Below, piece by piece: positions 17,753 to 26,416 of a stretch of DNA of 33,352 nt (the first letter of the stretch is position 1; each line of letters starts with the position of its first letter). Source of the stretch: Christensenellaceae bacterium. Lineage in GTDB: Bacteria; Bacillota; Clostridia; Christensenellales; UBA1242. The position numbers and the translations under genes were made by a program. The DNA is taken from positions 1 to 33,352 of the forward strand of contig JAISHI010000012.1 in assembly GCA_031262595.1 (NCBI GenBank). Direction: 5' to 3'. Under the pieces are notes generated by a model. The model was not told the DNA's origin. It did no database searches and was given only the letters and a program-made list of their open reading frames with translations.

Positions 17753-19375
17753 ATGGACATTTTATATGCTATATTAGAGTTTTGTGGGGGCATCGGGGCA
17801 TTTTTATTCGGCGTAAAAGTCATGAGCAACGGCTTACAGGCGGTTGCGGGGAAAAGTATTCAAGACAAGGTTCATAAATTCGCGCATAATAAATACGCGG
17901 GGGCAGGGTTCGGGTTCGGCATAACGGTTTTGTTCCAATCATCAACGGCGACGACGACGCTCGCGGTTTCGATGGTTTCGGCTGGGTTATTAACGCTTGG
18001 CGAAGCCGTTCCTATAATTTTCGGTTCTAACTTAGGAACGGTTGTCACGCAGGCCATAGTTTCGTTCAATATAATTAAGTTAACGACGGTTTTCGCGGGG
18101 CTTACCGGCGTTTTAGCGATTATTTATGCTAGCGTTAAAAGTGAACGAGTTAAGAGAATTGTCTATCCGTTTATCGGGTTTTGCCTTATGTTTGTTGGTT
18201 GCGGGCTTATGGGCAACGACTTTATTACGGGTTTCATCGGCGATTTAATTGTTAATGTAGACCTCGGGTTCTTTTCGGGCATCGCGCTTTTTGGATTCGG
18301 GTTCGTTTTGGCTGTCGTTCTTCAAAGCAGCCTTTCCGCAGTTATAGTTTTGATTGGCGTTTACGGCGCGACAACCGCAATTTCGTTAACCAGCATTGCG
18401 TATGTTTTAATGGGCGTTAACGTTGGAACGACGCTGACTGCGCTACTTGCGGCTATCGGCGGCCGCCGCGACAGCCTTCGCGCGGGGGTTGCGCACCTTC
18501 TTTATTCGGTTTTGGGCTCGATTTTGTTCTTTGCGCTTATGCCGACGGGCTGGCTCAACCTTCTTGAGAATATAGATAAAGGCTTCCAAATCGTTATGTT
18601 TAACGTAGTATTTAATACCGTTATGCTTATTATCTTGTTGCCACTTTCGGGCGCGTATACGAAGATGCTTAAACGAATTGTTAGGACTAAGCCTTCTAAA
18701 TATATCGATAAGTATGCGATTCCGCCGGACGTTATGGATTTCCCGCAAGTTGCTATGAACACACTCCAAAAACAAACCGTTTCGCTTTATAAAGAGTTTT
18801 ACAATATGTTTAAGGGCGAGATTATTAGTTTCGAGTCAAACGAACTTAGGATTGAGAACTTTAAAAAACTTAAAGAGAAGTTCGAGGAGAATATCGATAA
18901 GGTTCTCGCGAACGGAACGGAAATTTATGCGCGGCTCGACGGGGCGGACGCGGCGGAGATGAACCTCGTTAACGACAGGTTAGCCGACCTTAAATATATA
19001 AGTGGGTATGCGGCGCGTGCGTTTAGGTTTTCTTATAATTTAAAGAAAACTAAACTTGACGAGGCGATTGCGGCGCGGTTTGAGGGGTATTTTACGCGCG
19101 TTATCGATTTTATGGAGAAGTGCCTTAGCGTTATAAACGGCGATATAAGCGCGGATAGCGACCATATTTTCGAATGGCAGACCGAACTCGACAACGAAAA
19201 GCGTGTCATCCAACTCGCGCATATCAAACTCATTAAAGAGGGCAGCCGTAAGACGGATTTCGTCCTTCTCGGGGATACGCTTAATAATATCGAGAGCATT
19301 TATTCGAAATATGGCATTTTCGCAACGATAAAAACGCGAAAATACGAGCAAATAATCGCGGACACTAATTCTTAA
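17753..19375 (+). CDS. Na/Pi cotransporter family protein with C-terminal PhoU-like domain
   Basis: GGIGAFLFGVKVMSNGLQAVAG, FQSSTATTTLAVSMVSAG, LQSSLSAVIVLIG; AAAAGGAG RBS upstream. Confidence 0.92.
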   Translation: MDILYAILEFCGGIGAFLFGVKVMSNGLQAVAGKSIQDKVHKFAHNKYAGAGFGFGITVLFQSSTATTTLAVSMVSAGLLTLGEAVPIIFGSNLGTVVTQAIVSFNIIKLTTVFAGLTGVLAIIYASVKSERVKRIVYPFIGFCLMFVGCGLMGNDFITGFIGDLIVNVDLGFFSGIALFGFGFVLAVVLQSSLSAVIVLIGVYGATTAISLTSIAYVLMGVNVGTTLTALLAAIGGRRDSLRAGVAHLLYSVLGSILFFALMPTGWLNLLENIDKGFQIVMFNVVFNTVMLIILLPLSGAYTKMLKRIVRTKPSKYIDKYAIPPDVMDFPQVAMNTLQKQTVSLYKEFYNMFKGEIISFESNELRIENFKKLKEKFEENIDKVLANGTEIYARLDGADAAEMNLVNDRLADLKYISGYAARAFRFSYNLKKTKLDEAIAARFEGYFTRVIDFMEKCLSVINGDISADSDHIFEWQTELDNEKRVIQLAHIKLIKEGSRKTDFVLLGDTLNNIESIYSKYGIFATIKTRKYEQIIADTNS

Positions 19376-19410
19376 TTGAAATTATTGGGGGGCGTGTTGT
19401 TTCAATTCAT

Positions 19411-19434
19411 AAAAAACGGTTTTCGCCGTTTTTT
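19411..19434. terminator. Bidirectional intrinsic terminator between convergent genes
   Basis: AAAAAACGG-TTTTCG-CCGTTTTTT. Confidence 0.85.
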
Positions 19435-19458
19435 AGTGTTTTTTAACGCAGGGTTGAC

Positions 19459-19959
19459 TTAATAATCGTCGTCGTCATCTTCTTCTTCATCGTCGTCGTC
19501 TTCTTCTTCTTCGTCATCATCATCGTCAAGTTCGAGGTCGTCGAGTGGGTCTTCGGCCTCTTCTGTTAGTTGTTCTTCCTCTTTTGCGTCTTTGTCGTCC
19601 GCAGGAATGCCGATAATGTCGAAGCTTTCGTCGTCCTCTTCGTCAGGTTCGATTATATTAAGCCCGTCGTCGGTGTCTGCGGTCGTATCGTCGTTGTCGT
19701 CGCTAGGGGGCGCGTAAAGCGCGGAAAGTTCGTCCTCAGATAGGTCGCTTTCGGCGAGGCAGATACTACAAACCGGTGCGTCGTCGGTTATATAATTCGT
19801 TTTACAAATAGGACAAAGGCCGATTTTTTGAAACGCCTCCTCGTCGACATAGTTCGTTGCGAGTTCTTTCATTTTTTGCTTACAAACAGGGCAAAACTTC
19901 TCCTTTTTAAGGATATAATTAAGCTCGCATTTTGGGCATTTAATATATGTTTGTTTCAT
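19459..19959 (-). CDS. Double zinc-ribbon protein with long Asp/Glu tail
   Basis: CPKC..CPVC and CPIC..CSIC pairs; C-terminal DLELDDDDDEEEEDDDDEEEDDDDDY. Confidence 0.75.
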   Translation of the reverse strand: MKQTYIKCPKCELNYILKKEKFCPVCKQKMKELATNYVDEEAFQKIGLCPICKTNYITDDAPVCSICLAESDLSEDELSALYAPPSDDNDDTTADTDDGLNIIEPDEEDDESFDIIGIPADDKDAKEEEQLTEEAEDPLDDLELDDDDDEEEEDDDDEEEDDDDDY

Positions 19960-19967
19960 ATCAAAAA

Positions 19968-19996
19968 TTTATATGCGAATTATAACCGCTTGTCAA
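19968..19996 (-). promoter_or_regulatory. SigA-type promoter TTGACA-17-TATAAA for the zinc-ribbon gene
   Basis: Minus-strand TTGACA (19991-19996), 17-bp spacer, TATAAA (19968-19973), ATG 8 nt downstream. Confidence 0.75.
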
Positions 19997-20005
19997 TGGT
20001 TTTAA

Positions 20006-20034
20006 TTGATTTTTTCGCGCGAATTTCATATAAT
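20006..20034 (+). promoter_or_regulatory. SigA-type promoter TTGATT-17-TATAAT, predicted leaderless
   Basis: -35 20006-20011, -10 20029-20034, 6 nt to ATG 20041. Confidence 0.75.
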
Positions 20035-20040
20035 CTTCGT

Positions 20041-20787
20041 ATGGATATTAGGTTTATCGGAACGGGCTGTTTTCATACGAAACGCAATAACACAAGTTTT
20101 ATTATCGGCGACAAAATTTTGTTTGATTGCGGGTTCGGGATAATAACGAAGTTGCATGATGTTGGGATAGAGCCTTGGGATATCGAAACGCTTATTGTTT
20201 CGCATTTCCACCCCGACCATACCGGCGATTTGATAAACTTTTTGTTTCGGCGCGAGGCTTATACGAAAGAACTCTTTAAATCGCTAAAAAGGCTAAAACG
20301 CCCGCTTAAAATAATCGGTTCGGTTGGGCTTAGGGCATTTATAGAGAGTTATGCGGAACTTTTTAAATATAATTATCCGAGCATTTTCGACGGCGTAGAG
20401 ATAATCGAGATGCGCGGCGGGGAAGCGCGGGATTTCGGCGAGTTTAAGGTTTCGGCGTTCGCTGTCGAGCACGATAGTTACGATATTGCGGACGAGGCGC
20501 TCGGGTTTATCTTTGAGCAGAGCGGCGAGAAACTAGGTTATAGCGGCGATACGGCCCTTTGCGAAAATTTAACTTCGAATATAAAGAACGCGGATAATTG
20601 GGTTATCGATACCTCGCATAAAAAGAAAAAGGAAGGGCAAGTTTCGCATCTCGATTTAGTTGAAGTTAAAGAAATTGCGGGAGAATACCCCGAAAAGAAG
20701 TTTTATGCGGTTCACAGGCGGTTTGAGGTCGAGGGCAACGACGGGAATTTGTTTTTCCCGAATGACGGCGATATAGTATCGGTTTAA
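20041..20787 (+). CDS. MBL-fold metallohydrolase (RNase Z-like)
   Basis: SHFHPDHTGDLINF, GYSGDTALCENL; start MDIRFIGTGCFHT at 20041, not 19828. Confidence 0.88.
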   Translation: MDIRFIGTGCFHTKRNNTSFIIGDKILFDCGFGIITKLHDVGIEPWDIETLIVSHFHPDHTGDLINFLFRREAYTKELFKSLKRLKRPLKIIGSVGLRAFIESYAELFKYNYPSIFDGVEIIEMRGGEARDFGEFKVSAFAVEHDSYDIADEALGFIFEQSGEKLGYSGDTALCENLTSNIKNADNWVIDTSHKKKKEGQVSHLDLVEVKEIAGEYPEKKFYAVHRRFEVEGNDGNLFFPNDGDIVSV

Positions 20788-20868
20788 ACCCACAACCACA
20801 ATATATTGGGGTATCTATAAAAATAATAACACAAGATTTTTTAATACTCTATTATAAATAAAATATGG

Positions 20869-20896
20869 TAGACATGTATTTTCGGCGTGGTATAAT
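20869..20896 (+). promoter_or_regulatory. Promoter TAGACA-16-TATAAT, predicted leaderless
   Basis: -10 20891-20896, 5 nt to ATG 20902. Confidence 0.6.
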
Positions 20897-20901
20897 ATGG
20901 C

Positions 20902-21123
20902 ATGGGAATGAAGATTAGAAATTTTTGTGCAGAAGAGCTTAGGAGACAAGGTTTTAGCAATGATGAAATTGATGCAAAGCTTGAAGAGACATTAGAGAGG
21001 GCGAATAAGGTAGAGGACCATCAATTTACAAAGATGAAAAAAATGTTTAAGACCAAACCTGCACCGAAGGTTCAGAGAGAACTGGATAAGGCTTTGTTAA
21101 CTGAAGCAGGAATAGCTAAATAA
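20902..21123 (+). CDS. Small hypothetical protein, 73 aa
   Basis: ORF with promoter immediately upstream and terminator-like hairpin downstream. Confidence 0.6.
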   Translation: MGMKIRNFCAEELRRQGFSNDEIDAKLEETLERANKVEDHQFTKMKKMFKTKPAPKVQRELDKALLTEAGIAK

Positions 21124-21138
21124 ATAGTCACAAAAATT

Positions 21139-21172
21139 AAAACTGCTCATATATAAGCGTATGGGCAGTTTT
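21139..21172 (+). terminator. Terminator-like hairpin overlapping the yabP start codon
   Basis: AAAACTGCTCATA / TATGGGCAGTTTT, one G.T pair, followed by TCTTT; yabP ATG (21161) is in the 3' arm. Confidence 0.65.
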
Positions 21173-21412
21173 TCTTTAACCGATAGGCAGAGTTTAACCC
21201 TTAGCGGTATAACAAAAATAAAATCGAGCGAACCTATGCAAATTATTGCGGTTCAAGACGGCGCGGGGGTCGTAATTTCGGGTAAGGACTTAACGGTTGT
21301 TAACGCGAATATCTCGACAGGCGAGCTCGAAGTTTCCGGGCGCGTTAACGGCGTTCGCTATACAGACAAGCAAAAAGAGCGCAAGTTTAGTGTTAAGAAC
21401 CTTTTTAAGTAG
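21161..21412 (+). CDS. yabP: Sporulation protein YabP family
   Basis: LTDRQSLTLSGITKIKSSEPMQIIAVQDGAGVVISGKDLTVVNANISTGELEVSGRVNGVRYTD fits the YabP/YqfC pattern. Confidence 0.75.
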   Translation: MGSFSLTDRQSLTLSGITKIKSSEPMQIIAVQDGAGVVISGKDLTVVNANISTGELEVSGRVNGVRYTDKQKERKFSVKNLFK

Positions 21413-21480
21413 GCTTTTGGCTAGTTGGTTTCGGCGGGCGCGGGGCAATGCGCCTATTTTTGGTGTTCGGCGCGCGTTTT

Positions 21481-22281
21481 TTAAATAAAGTTTTTAGTTT
21501 TCTCGATGATTTCGTCTTTAAAGGTTTCGGGGTTTGTTAGAAAGACGGTATTTTTTTCGCGTTTAAACCAAGTGCGCTGGCGTTTTGCGTATTGCATAGT
21601 TCGGGTATAGAGGTTTTCGATATATTCGTCGCGCGTAACTTCGCCGCGGATGAATTTAACGTTCCAATAATACTCGAGCCCGAGTTTTAATAAAAATTCG
21701 GGCGAAACGCCGTTTTTTAAAAGCGACGCGGTTTCTTCGATGATGCCTTCGTTGAGATGTTTTTTTATTCGCGCTAGAACGCGCGGCGCAATCCATTCTT
21801 TCGGCGGCAACAGGGCGAATTGCAGAACGTTATATCGCGGCTCGCTTACTCGGTAGGTTTTTTCGGGGTTGTCGTCGTTGGCGAGTTCGTTTTCGGCGGG
21901 GCTCATCGCGAAGTTATACCCCTCAACGACGGCGCGGGAATAAAGCCCTGTTCCGCCGCAAAGAATCGGCAATTTTCCACGCAACAATATTTCGTCGATA
22001 ACGCGGTAGGCGTCGCGTTGAAACTCCGCTACGCTGTATGTTGGAGTTGTTGGCTGGTTTTCGCCTTGTTTTTTGGGAGGCTCGACGAACGAGAGCAGAT
22101 GATGCGGAACGCCTTGCATTTCGGTCGTTGTTATTTTTGCGCTACCGATATCGAGCCCAACGTAAACTTGGCGGCTATCGCAAGAAACGACTTCGCCGTT
22201 AAAAAGTTTTGCGATTTCGACCGCGAGGTCGCTTTTTCCGCTTGTTGTTATGCCGACTATCGAGATAATTTTAGGTTTCAT
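21481..22281 (-). CDS. miaA: tRNA dimethylallyltransferase, short (266 aa)
   Basis: GITTSGKSDLAVEIAK P-loop, CDSRQVYVGLDIGSAKIT, GGTGLYSRAVVEG, AKRQRTWFKRE. Confidence 0.9.
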   Translation of the reverse strand: MKPKIISIVGITTSGKSDLAVEIAKLFNGEVVSCDSRQVYVGLDIGSAKITTTEMQGVPHHLLSFVEPPKKQGENQPTTPTYSVAEFQRDAYRVIDEILLRGKLPILCGGTGLYSRAVVEGYNFAMSPAENELANDDNPEKTYRVSEPRYNVLQFALLPPKEWIAPRVLARIKKHLNEGIIEETASLLKNGVSPEFLLKLGLEYYWNVKFIRGEVTRDEYIENLYTRTMQYAKRQRTWFKREKNTVFLTNPETFKDEIIEKTKNFI

Positions 22282-22284
22282 AGC

Positions 22285-23157
22285 CTAATCCCAATTAAAA
22301 GTTAGCCAATCGAACATTTTTTCGAATGCATAAGTAGTTAGCGATTTGCTGTTTGGAATAATTTCAACGATTTTTCCAACGAAATTCGCCATAAGTTGCG
22401 GGCCGAAAGCGGTGCAATCCCAACTTCGAATGTTATACATCTCTGGGCTGCCGTCGCCGCCGCGGTTATCGCCCATAAAGAACCAATAGCCTTTTGGAAG
22501 GACAATTTCGTATCGGGTAAGGCCGTTTGGATAATAGACTTCTTGTATGAATTTTTTGAAATCGCTTCGCCATGCGCTATCGACCGAGCCGCCCACGCCA
22601 CCAGAATTTATAAAGTTATAAATGCCGTCGAATGGGATATTGCGCCCCCAAATAGGGTCGAGATAACTTTCGTTAATGGGAACGCCGTTCACTTCGATTT
22701 GGTAGCGATGACCGTTATAGTCGTTATCATCGTCTTTTTGGACGAAGGTTAGGGTATCGCCCTCTTTCGCGATGAGGCGTTTTATAAAGAGTTTATATTT
22801 TTTGCCGTTCTCGTCGACGTAATCGCCTTTACCTTCCTTATCATAAAACCGAGTTATGATTATATCGCCGCGCGCCACATTTTCGGGGTTGTTGTTTTTA
22901 CTAACGATGACGCTGTCGGTGTTTTTAGGGTTGTCGTTAGTATATTCGGCGTTTATTGTTTGCTTCATGCTTGGGCCGTCGACGGGCGAGAGGAAATACG
23001 CCATCGAAAAAGCGACCAAAACAACGCAAAGACAGATTATTAAAGAACTAACCGCAACCGTTATCGCGCCGCCTACTCGCGAGCGCGCGGTGCTTTCTCT
23101 AATTCCTTTGCCTTGTGATTGGCGCGTATGTTGTTGTGCCGAGAAACCTTTTCGCAT
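22285..23157 (-). CDS. lepB: Signal peptidase I (S26)
   Basis: TM then GPSMKQTI (Ser), FIKRLIAKEGD (Lys), WFFMGDNRGGDGSP. Confidence 0.88.
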   Translation of the reverse strand: MRKGFSAQQHTRQSQGKGIRESTARSRVGGAITVAVSSLIICLCVVLVAFSMAYFLSPVDGPSMKQTINAEYTNDNPKNTDSVIVSKNNNPENVARGDIIITRFYDKEGKGDYVDENGKKYKLFIKRLIAKEGDTLTFVQKDDDNDYNGHRYQIEVNGVPINESYLDPIWGRNIPFDGIYNFINSGGVGGSVDSAWRSDFKKFIQEVYYPNGLTRYEIVLPKGYWFFMGDNRGGDGSPEMYNIRSWDCTAFGPQLMANFVGKIVEIIPNSKSLTTYAFEKMFDWLTFNWD

Positions 23158-23244
23158 ATTAAAAATTATTGCATAAGAGATTTTTAAATGCAAGTAATCT
23201 TGCGCGGTTGTGGGGCAATCGTTTAAATAATTTCGCGCGTTTGC

Positions 23245-23274
23245 TTGATTTCGCGCGGGGCGTTAGTTTATAAT
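23245..23274 (+). promoter_or_regulatory. Promoter TTGATT-18-TATAAT, predicted leaderless
   Basis: -35 23245-23250, -10 23269-23274, 5 nt to ATG 23280. Confidence 0.7.
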
Positions 23275-23279
23275 TCGCT

Positions 23280-23852
23280 ATGAAGAATAAAATGCTGATT
23301 GTTGTTGTCGAGGGGCCGAGCGGGGTTGGGAAAGACAGTATAATCAAGGGGCTTATTGCGAAACGACCGGATTTTTATGAGAAAATGCCGTCCGTCACGA
23401 ACCGCGAAATGCGCGAGGGCGAGGCGCAAGGAATGCCTTACTATTTCGTTTCGACGGCGGAGTTCGAGAAGATGCAAGGCGCGGGCGATATTTTCGAGTG
23501 GACGATGCGCCACGGGACATACCGCGGCATGAGTTATCGCTATATAAACGAGATTTTTAAGCGCGGGCACGTTCCTATTAAAGATTGCGATTTAATCGGC
23601 GTTAACGCGCTTAAAAAGGCTTACCCTAACCGCGTTTTAACGATTTTCGTGACGGCGCCTAAGGAACAAGTTCGCGCTCGTTTGAGCTCGCGCGGCGATA
23701 AGGAGGCGGATATCGAGGTTCGGCTTAAAGATTACGACAACTATATTAAAGAGGCGGGACATTACGACAACCAAGTCCAAAATATTGTTTTAGATGAGGC
23801 GATTCGCGAGATTGACGAGATTATCGTTAAGGCGTATGAGGCGCTGCTTTAA
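23280..23852 (+). CDS. gmk: Guanylate kinase family protein
   Basis: VVVEGPSGVGKDSIIKGL P-loop, VTNREMREGEAQGMPYYFVSTAEFEKM, GHYDNQVQN. Confidence 0.75.
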   Translation: MKNKMLIVVVEGPSGVGKDSIIKGLIAKRPDFYEKMPSVTNREMREGEAQGMPYYFVSTAEFEKMQGAGDIFEWTMRHGTYRGMSYRYINEIFKRGHVPIKDCDLIGVNALKKAYPNRVLTIFVTAPKEQVRARLSSRGDKEADIEVRLKDYDNYIKEAGHYDNQVQNIVLDEAIREIDEIIVKAYEALL

Positions 23853-24502
23853 TGGATAAGACACTTCGCGATTTTAACGAGTTTTTGGTCGAATACAATA
23901 AAAACGTTAACCTAACCGCGCATAAAACTATCGAGGATAGCGCGCTTTTCAATATCGAGGACAGCCTACTTTTCGTAGGGTTTATGCGAGAGATACTACT
24001 AGATAATGTATCGTGCGTCGATATTGGGTCGGGGTGCGGTTGCCCAGCCATTCCGCTAGCCGTTTCGTTTCCTAAAACGAAATGGACTATGGTTGATTCT
24101 ATCGGCAAGAAAGTCGACTTTTTAAACGCGGCGGTCGAGAAATGTAAGATAACGAATGCCCGCGCGATTAAGTCGCGCATCGAGGATTTAGCGAAAGATA
24201 ACGAGAAAAAGTTCGATGTTTTGACGGCGCGGGCGGTCGCAAATCTACCGACTTTACTTGAATATGCCTTACCGCTTTTAAAGGTTGGCGGTGTTGCGCT
24301 TTTATATAAGGGTGTCAGCGCCGAGGAGGAAATCAACCAATCCAAACGCGCGTTATCGGTTTTAGGCGGGGAAGTTATTCGCGTTTTAAAGGCTAACTTA
24401 ACGCCGGAAATCGAGCGAACGCTTATCGTCGTTAAAAAAGTTAAGCCGACGCCGAGCGGTTATCCTCGAGGCGGGAATAAACCGCGGCTAAGTCCGTTAT
24501 AG
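23852..24502 (+). CDS. rsmG: 16S rRNA (guanine527-N7)-methyltransferase
   Basis: FNVEYNKNVNLTA-like N-terminus, CVDIGSGCGCPAIPLAVSFP, LTARAVANLPTLLEYALPLLKVGG; TAATG overlap with the preceding gene. Confidence 0.9.
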   Translation: MDKTLRDFNEFLVEYNKNVNLTAHKTIEDSALFNIEDSLLFVGFMREILLDNVSCVDIGSGCGCPAIPLAVSFPKTKWTMVDSIGKKVDFLNAAVEKCKITNARAIKSRIEDLAKDNEKKFDVLTARAVANLPTLLEYALPLLKVGGVALLYKGVSAEEEINQSKRALSVLGGEVIRVLKANLTPEIERTLIVVKKVKPTPSGYPRGGNKPRLSPL

Positions 24503-24540
24503 AGAGTGAATTTTTTTACAATTTTTTTACAAATTGGGTA

Positions 24541-24569
24541 TTGAAAAGCGGTTTTAGGTATGTTATAGT
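24541..24569 (+). promoter_or_regulatory. Promoter TTGAAA-17-TATAGT, predicted leaderless
   Basis: -35 24541-24546, -10 24564-24569, 5 nt to ATG 24575. Confidence 0.75.
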
Positions 24570-24574
24570 CTTTT

Positions 24575-24868
24575 ATGGAAAAAAACATCATCGACCAAAT
24601 TTGCGAAGAACTCGACGAAGGGATTAAAAACAAAGCGCGTATAGATTGCTTTGTTGGGCTTGATAAGACGCGTTCAGAAATAAAAGCGTTGGATGAGAAG
24701 GAAACGTTCTCGTATGAAGGTTTAGAAGAGCTCAGAGGAATAGACAATAAACGCGAAGAAGGCAATAAGCGTTTGACTAATTTAAAAATAAATAGCCACC
24801 TCCAAGAGGTTTGTGTTGGGTGTAAGTTGGGTGCGCTGAGCTCTTGTGGTAAGGATTTGGATATTTAA
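24575..24868 (+). CDS. Small Cys-motif protein (paralogue A)
   Basis: C-terminal RLTNLKINSHLQEVCVGCKLGALSSC shared with the next gene. Confidence 0.65.
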   Translation: MEKNIIDQICEELDEGIKNKARIDCFVGLDKTRSEIKALDEKETFSYEGLEELRGIDNKREEGNKRLTNLKINSHLQEVCVGCKLGALSSCGKDLDI

Positions 24869-24922
24869 TAACAGCGTTTCGAATGGCGTGGCGCATACCG
24901 TTATAAAAATGCAAACTCACTA

Positions 24923-24951
24923 TTGAAAAATGTTTTTAGGGGTGTTATAAT
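24923..24951 (+). promoter_or_regulatory. Promoter TTGAAA-17-TATAAT, predicted leaderless
   Basis: -35 24923-24928, -10 24946-24951, 5 nt to ATG 24957. Confidence 0.8.
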
Positions 24952-24956
24952 TTATT

Positions 24957-25229
24957 ATGGCAAATATAATAAATTTAAATCGCGAACAACTTTTTGAATT
25001 ATATAAAAATATTGAACGCAACGCGTGCTATATCGAACATAACAAGAAGCGTAATCTTCGCGAGATGGCAGGTTTAACAAATGAAGAAGATTATGTTGAT
25101 GACTTTATGGAGAATGAGAGCCTCGCACAAAGGCGGGAGCGTTTAAAACATTTAGCAATAAATAGCCAAAATAAGGGGCTTTGTGAGCGTTGTAGCCTAG
25201 ATGGCAAGAATGTTTGTGCGATAAATTAG
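24957..25229 (+). CDS. Small Cys-motif protein (paralogue B)
   Basis: C-terminal RLKHLAINSQNKGLCERCSLDGKNVC. Confidence 0.65.
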   Translation: MANIINLNREQLFELYKNIERNACYIEHNKKRNLREMAGLTNEEDYVDDFMENESLAQRRERLKHLAINSQNKGLCERCSLDGKNVCAIN

Positions 25230-26416
25230 AGTATCGCGCCCCAGACGAAGGTAAAGATTGTTATTAAGGCTGAGAACGAGATAATCGCCCAAACTAGGGC
25301 TTTTTCGGTTGCGAGAAGTTTTTTCGGGCGCTCGAAATCGTCGAGATAGAAACGGATTGCGCCGAAAAGTCCGGCTTTTTCTGGGATTGCGAGGGCAACG
25401 CGCTTGAGTTCCTCGATAGTTAAAACTCGGCCGGCTTGGCGGTTTAGGATTTCTATTCCGACTGGGTCGTAGGCGATGAGTTTCGCGAGCTTATAGTCTT
25501 TTTCTTTTTCGAACGAGGCGCGCGCGAACTTACGAATTATCGCGAACATTCCCCAAACAAGCAGCGCGATGCCGATTAAGATGCCTATATAGTTAGTAAA
25601 TAGTGTTCCAAAAAGGTTTCCAACGAGATTTTCGAACGGCAAGCCTAAATCCTCCGCGAACGCGAAATAAGTCGAGAGCCCGTTGTTCATGAAGTGCAGG
25701 ATTATGCCCGTCCAAATGCTTTTTGTCGCGGCGACCGTAAGCCCCATGATATAGCCGAGCATTGTCGCGTAAAAGAATTGGACGATGTTCATGTGCATTA
25801 AACCGAAAAGTAGGGCGACAAGAACGACAGCGCGCCGAACTCCAAGCCTGCCCGCGAAACTGTTTAGGAGCATTCCGCGGTGCGCTGTTTCTTCGCCGAG
25901 CGCGGGCAAAATCGCGGTTAAAATCATTGTTATAAGGAAACCTGACCAGCCAACGAAAACGTCGTCGCCGCTTGGGAAGCGATAGCCGAACGCGTCGAGG
26001 ATATTGCGGAAGAAATTCGCGAAAAGGATATTAAAAAGGAACATTAAAAACCCTAATAAGAAGGCGAACGCGACTGTTTTGCTGTCTATTTTGCGGAAGC
26101 CGAACGCGCGCGTCGTTTCGCGGAAGATTTCGCCGTCTTTAGGGGGCGCGAAATCTAAGCTAGCCGCGTTTTTCGCGCGGTTTTTGCGCTTAAGATAAAT
26201 AAACCAGCCGACGAAACAAAACCCCGACATCGCAATAACTTGGACAACTATCGAAAAAAGGGCTTCGAGCGCGCCGTCATTTAGCGAGTTGAAAACCCCG
26301 ACAGTTATTAAAATCCGCATAACCGCAACCGCGATTAAAATACAAAAATAAATCACGCAAGCGACAATAAAGTCCTTACTTTTCTTAATTTCTGTTAAGT
26401 TAATTTCGGGTTGCAT
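25226..26416 (-). CDS. CPBP-family intramembrane glutamic protease
   Basis: Multi-pass; LGEETAHRGMLLNSF, FGLMHMN, LHFMNNGLS. Confidence 0.85.
   Translation of the reverse strand: MQPEINLTEIKKSKDFIVACVIYFCILIAVAVMRILITVGVFNSLNDGALEALFSIVVQVIAMSGFCFVGWFIYLKRKNRAKNAASLDFAPPKDGEIFRETTRAFGFRKIDSKTVAFAFLLGFLMFLFNILFANFFRNILDAFGYRFPSGDDVFVGWSGFLITMILTAILPALGEETAHRGMLLNSFAGRLGVRRAVVLVALLFGLMHMNIVQFFYATMLGYIMGLTVAATKSIWTGIILHFMNNGLSTYFAFAEDLGLPFENLVGNLFGTLFTNYIGILIGIALLVWGMFAIIRKFARASFEKEKDYKLAKLIAYDPVGIEILNRQAGRVLTIEELKRVALAIPEKAGLFGAIRFYLDDFERPKKLLATEKALVWAIISFSALITIFTFVWGAIL

Noticed and set aside
19828-20040. N-terminal extension of the MBL hydrolase
   Set aside because: It overlaps the divergent zinc-ribbon gene. 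MDIRFIGTG at 20041 is the natural start with a promoter just upstream.
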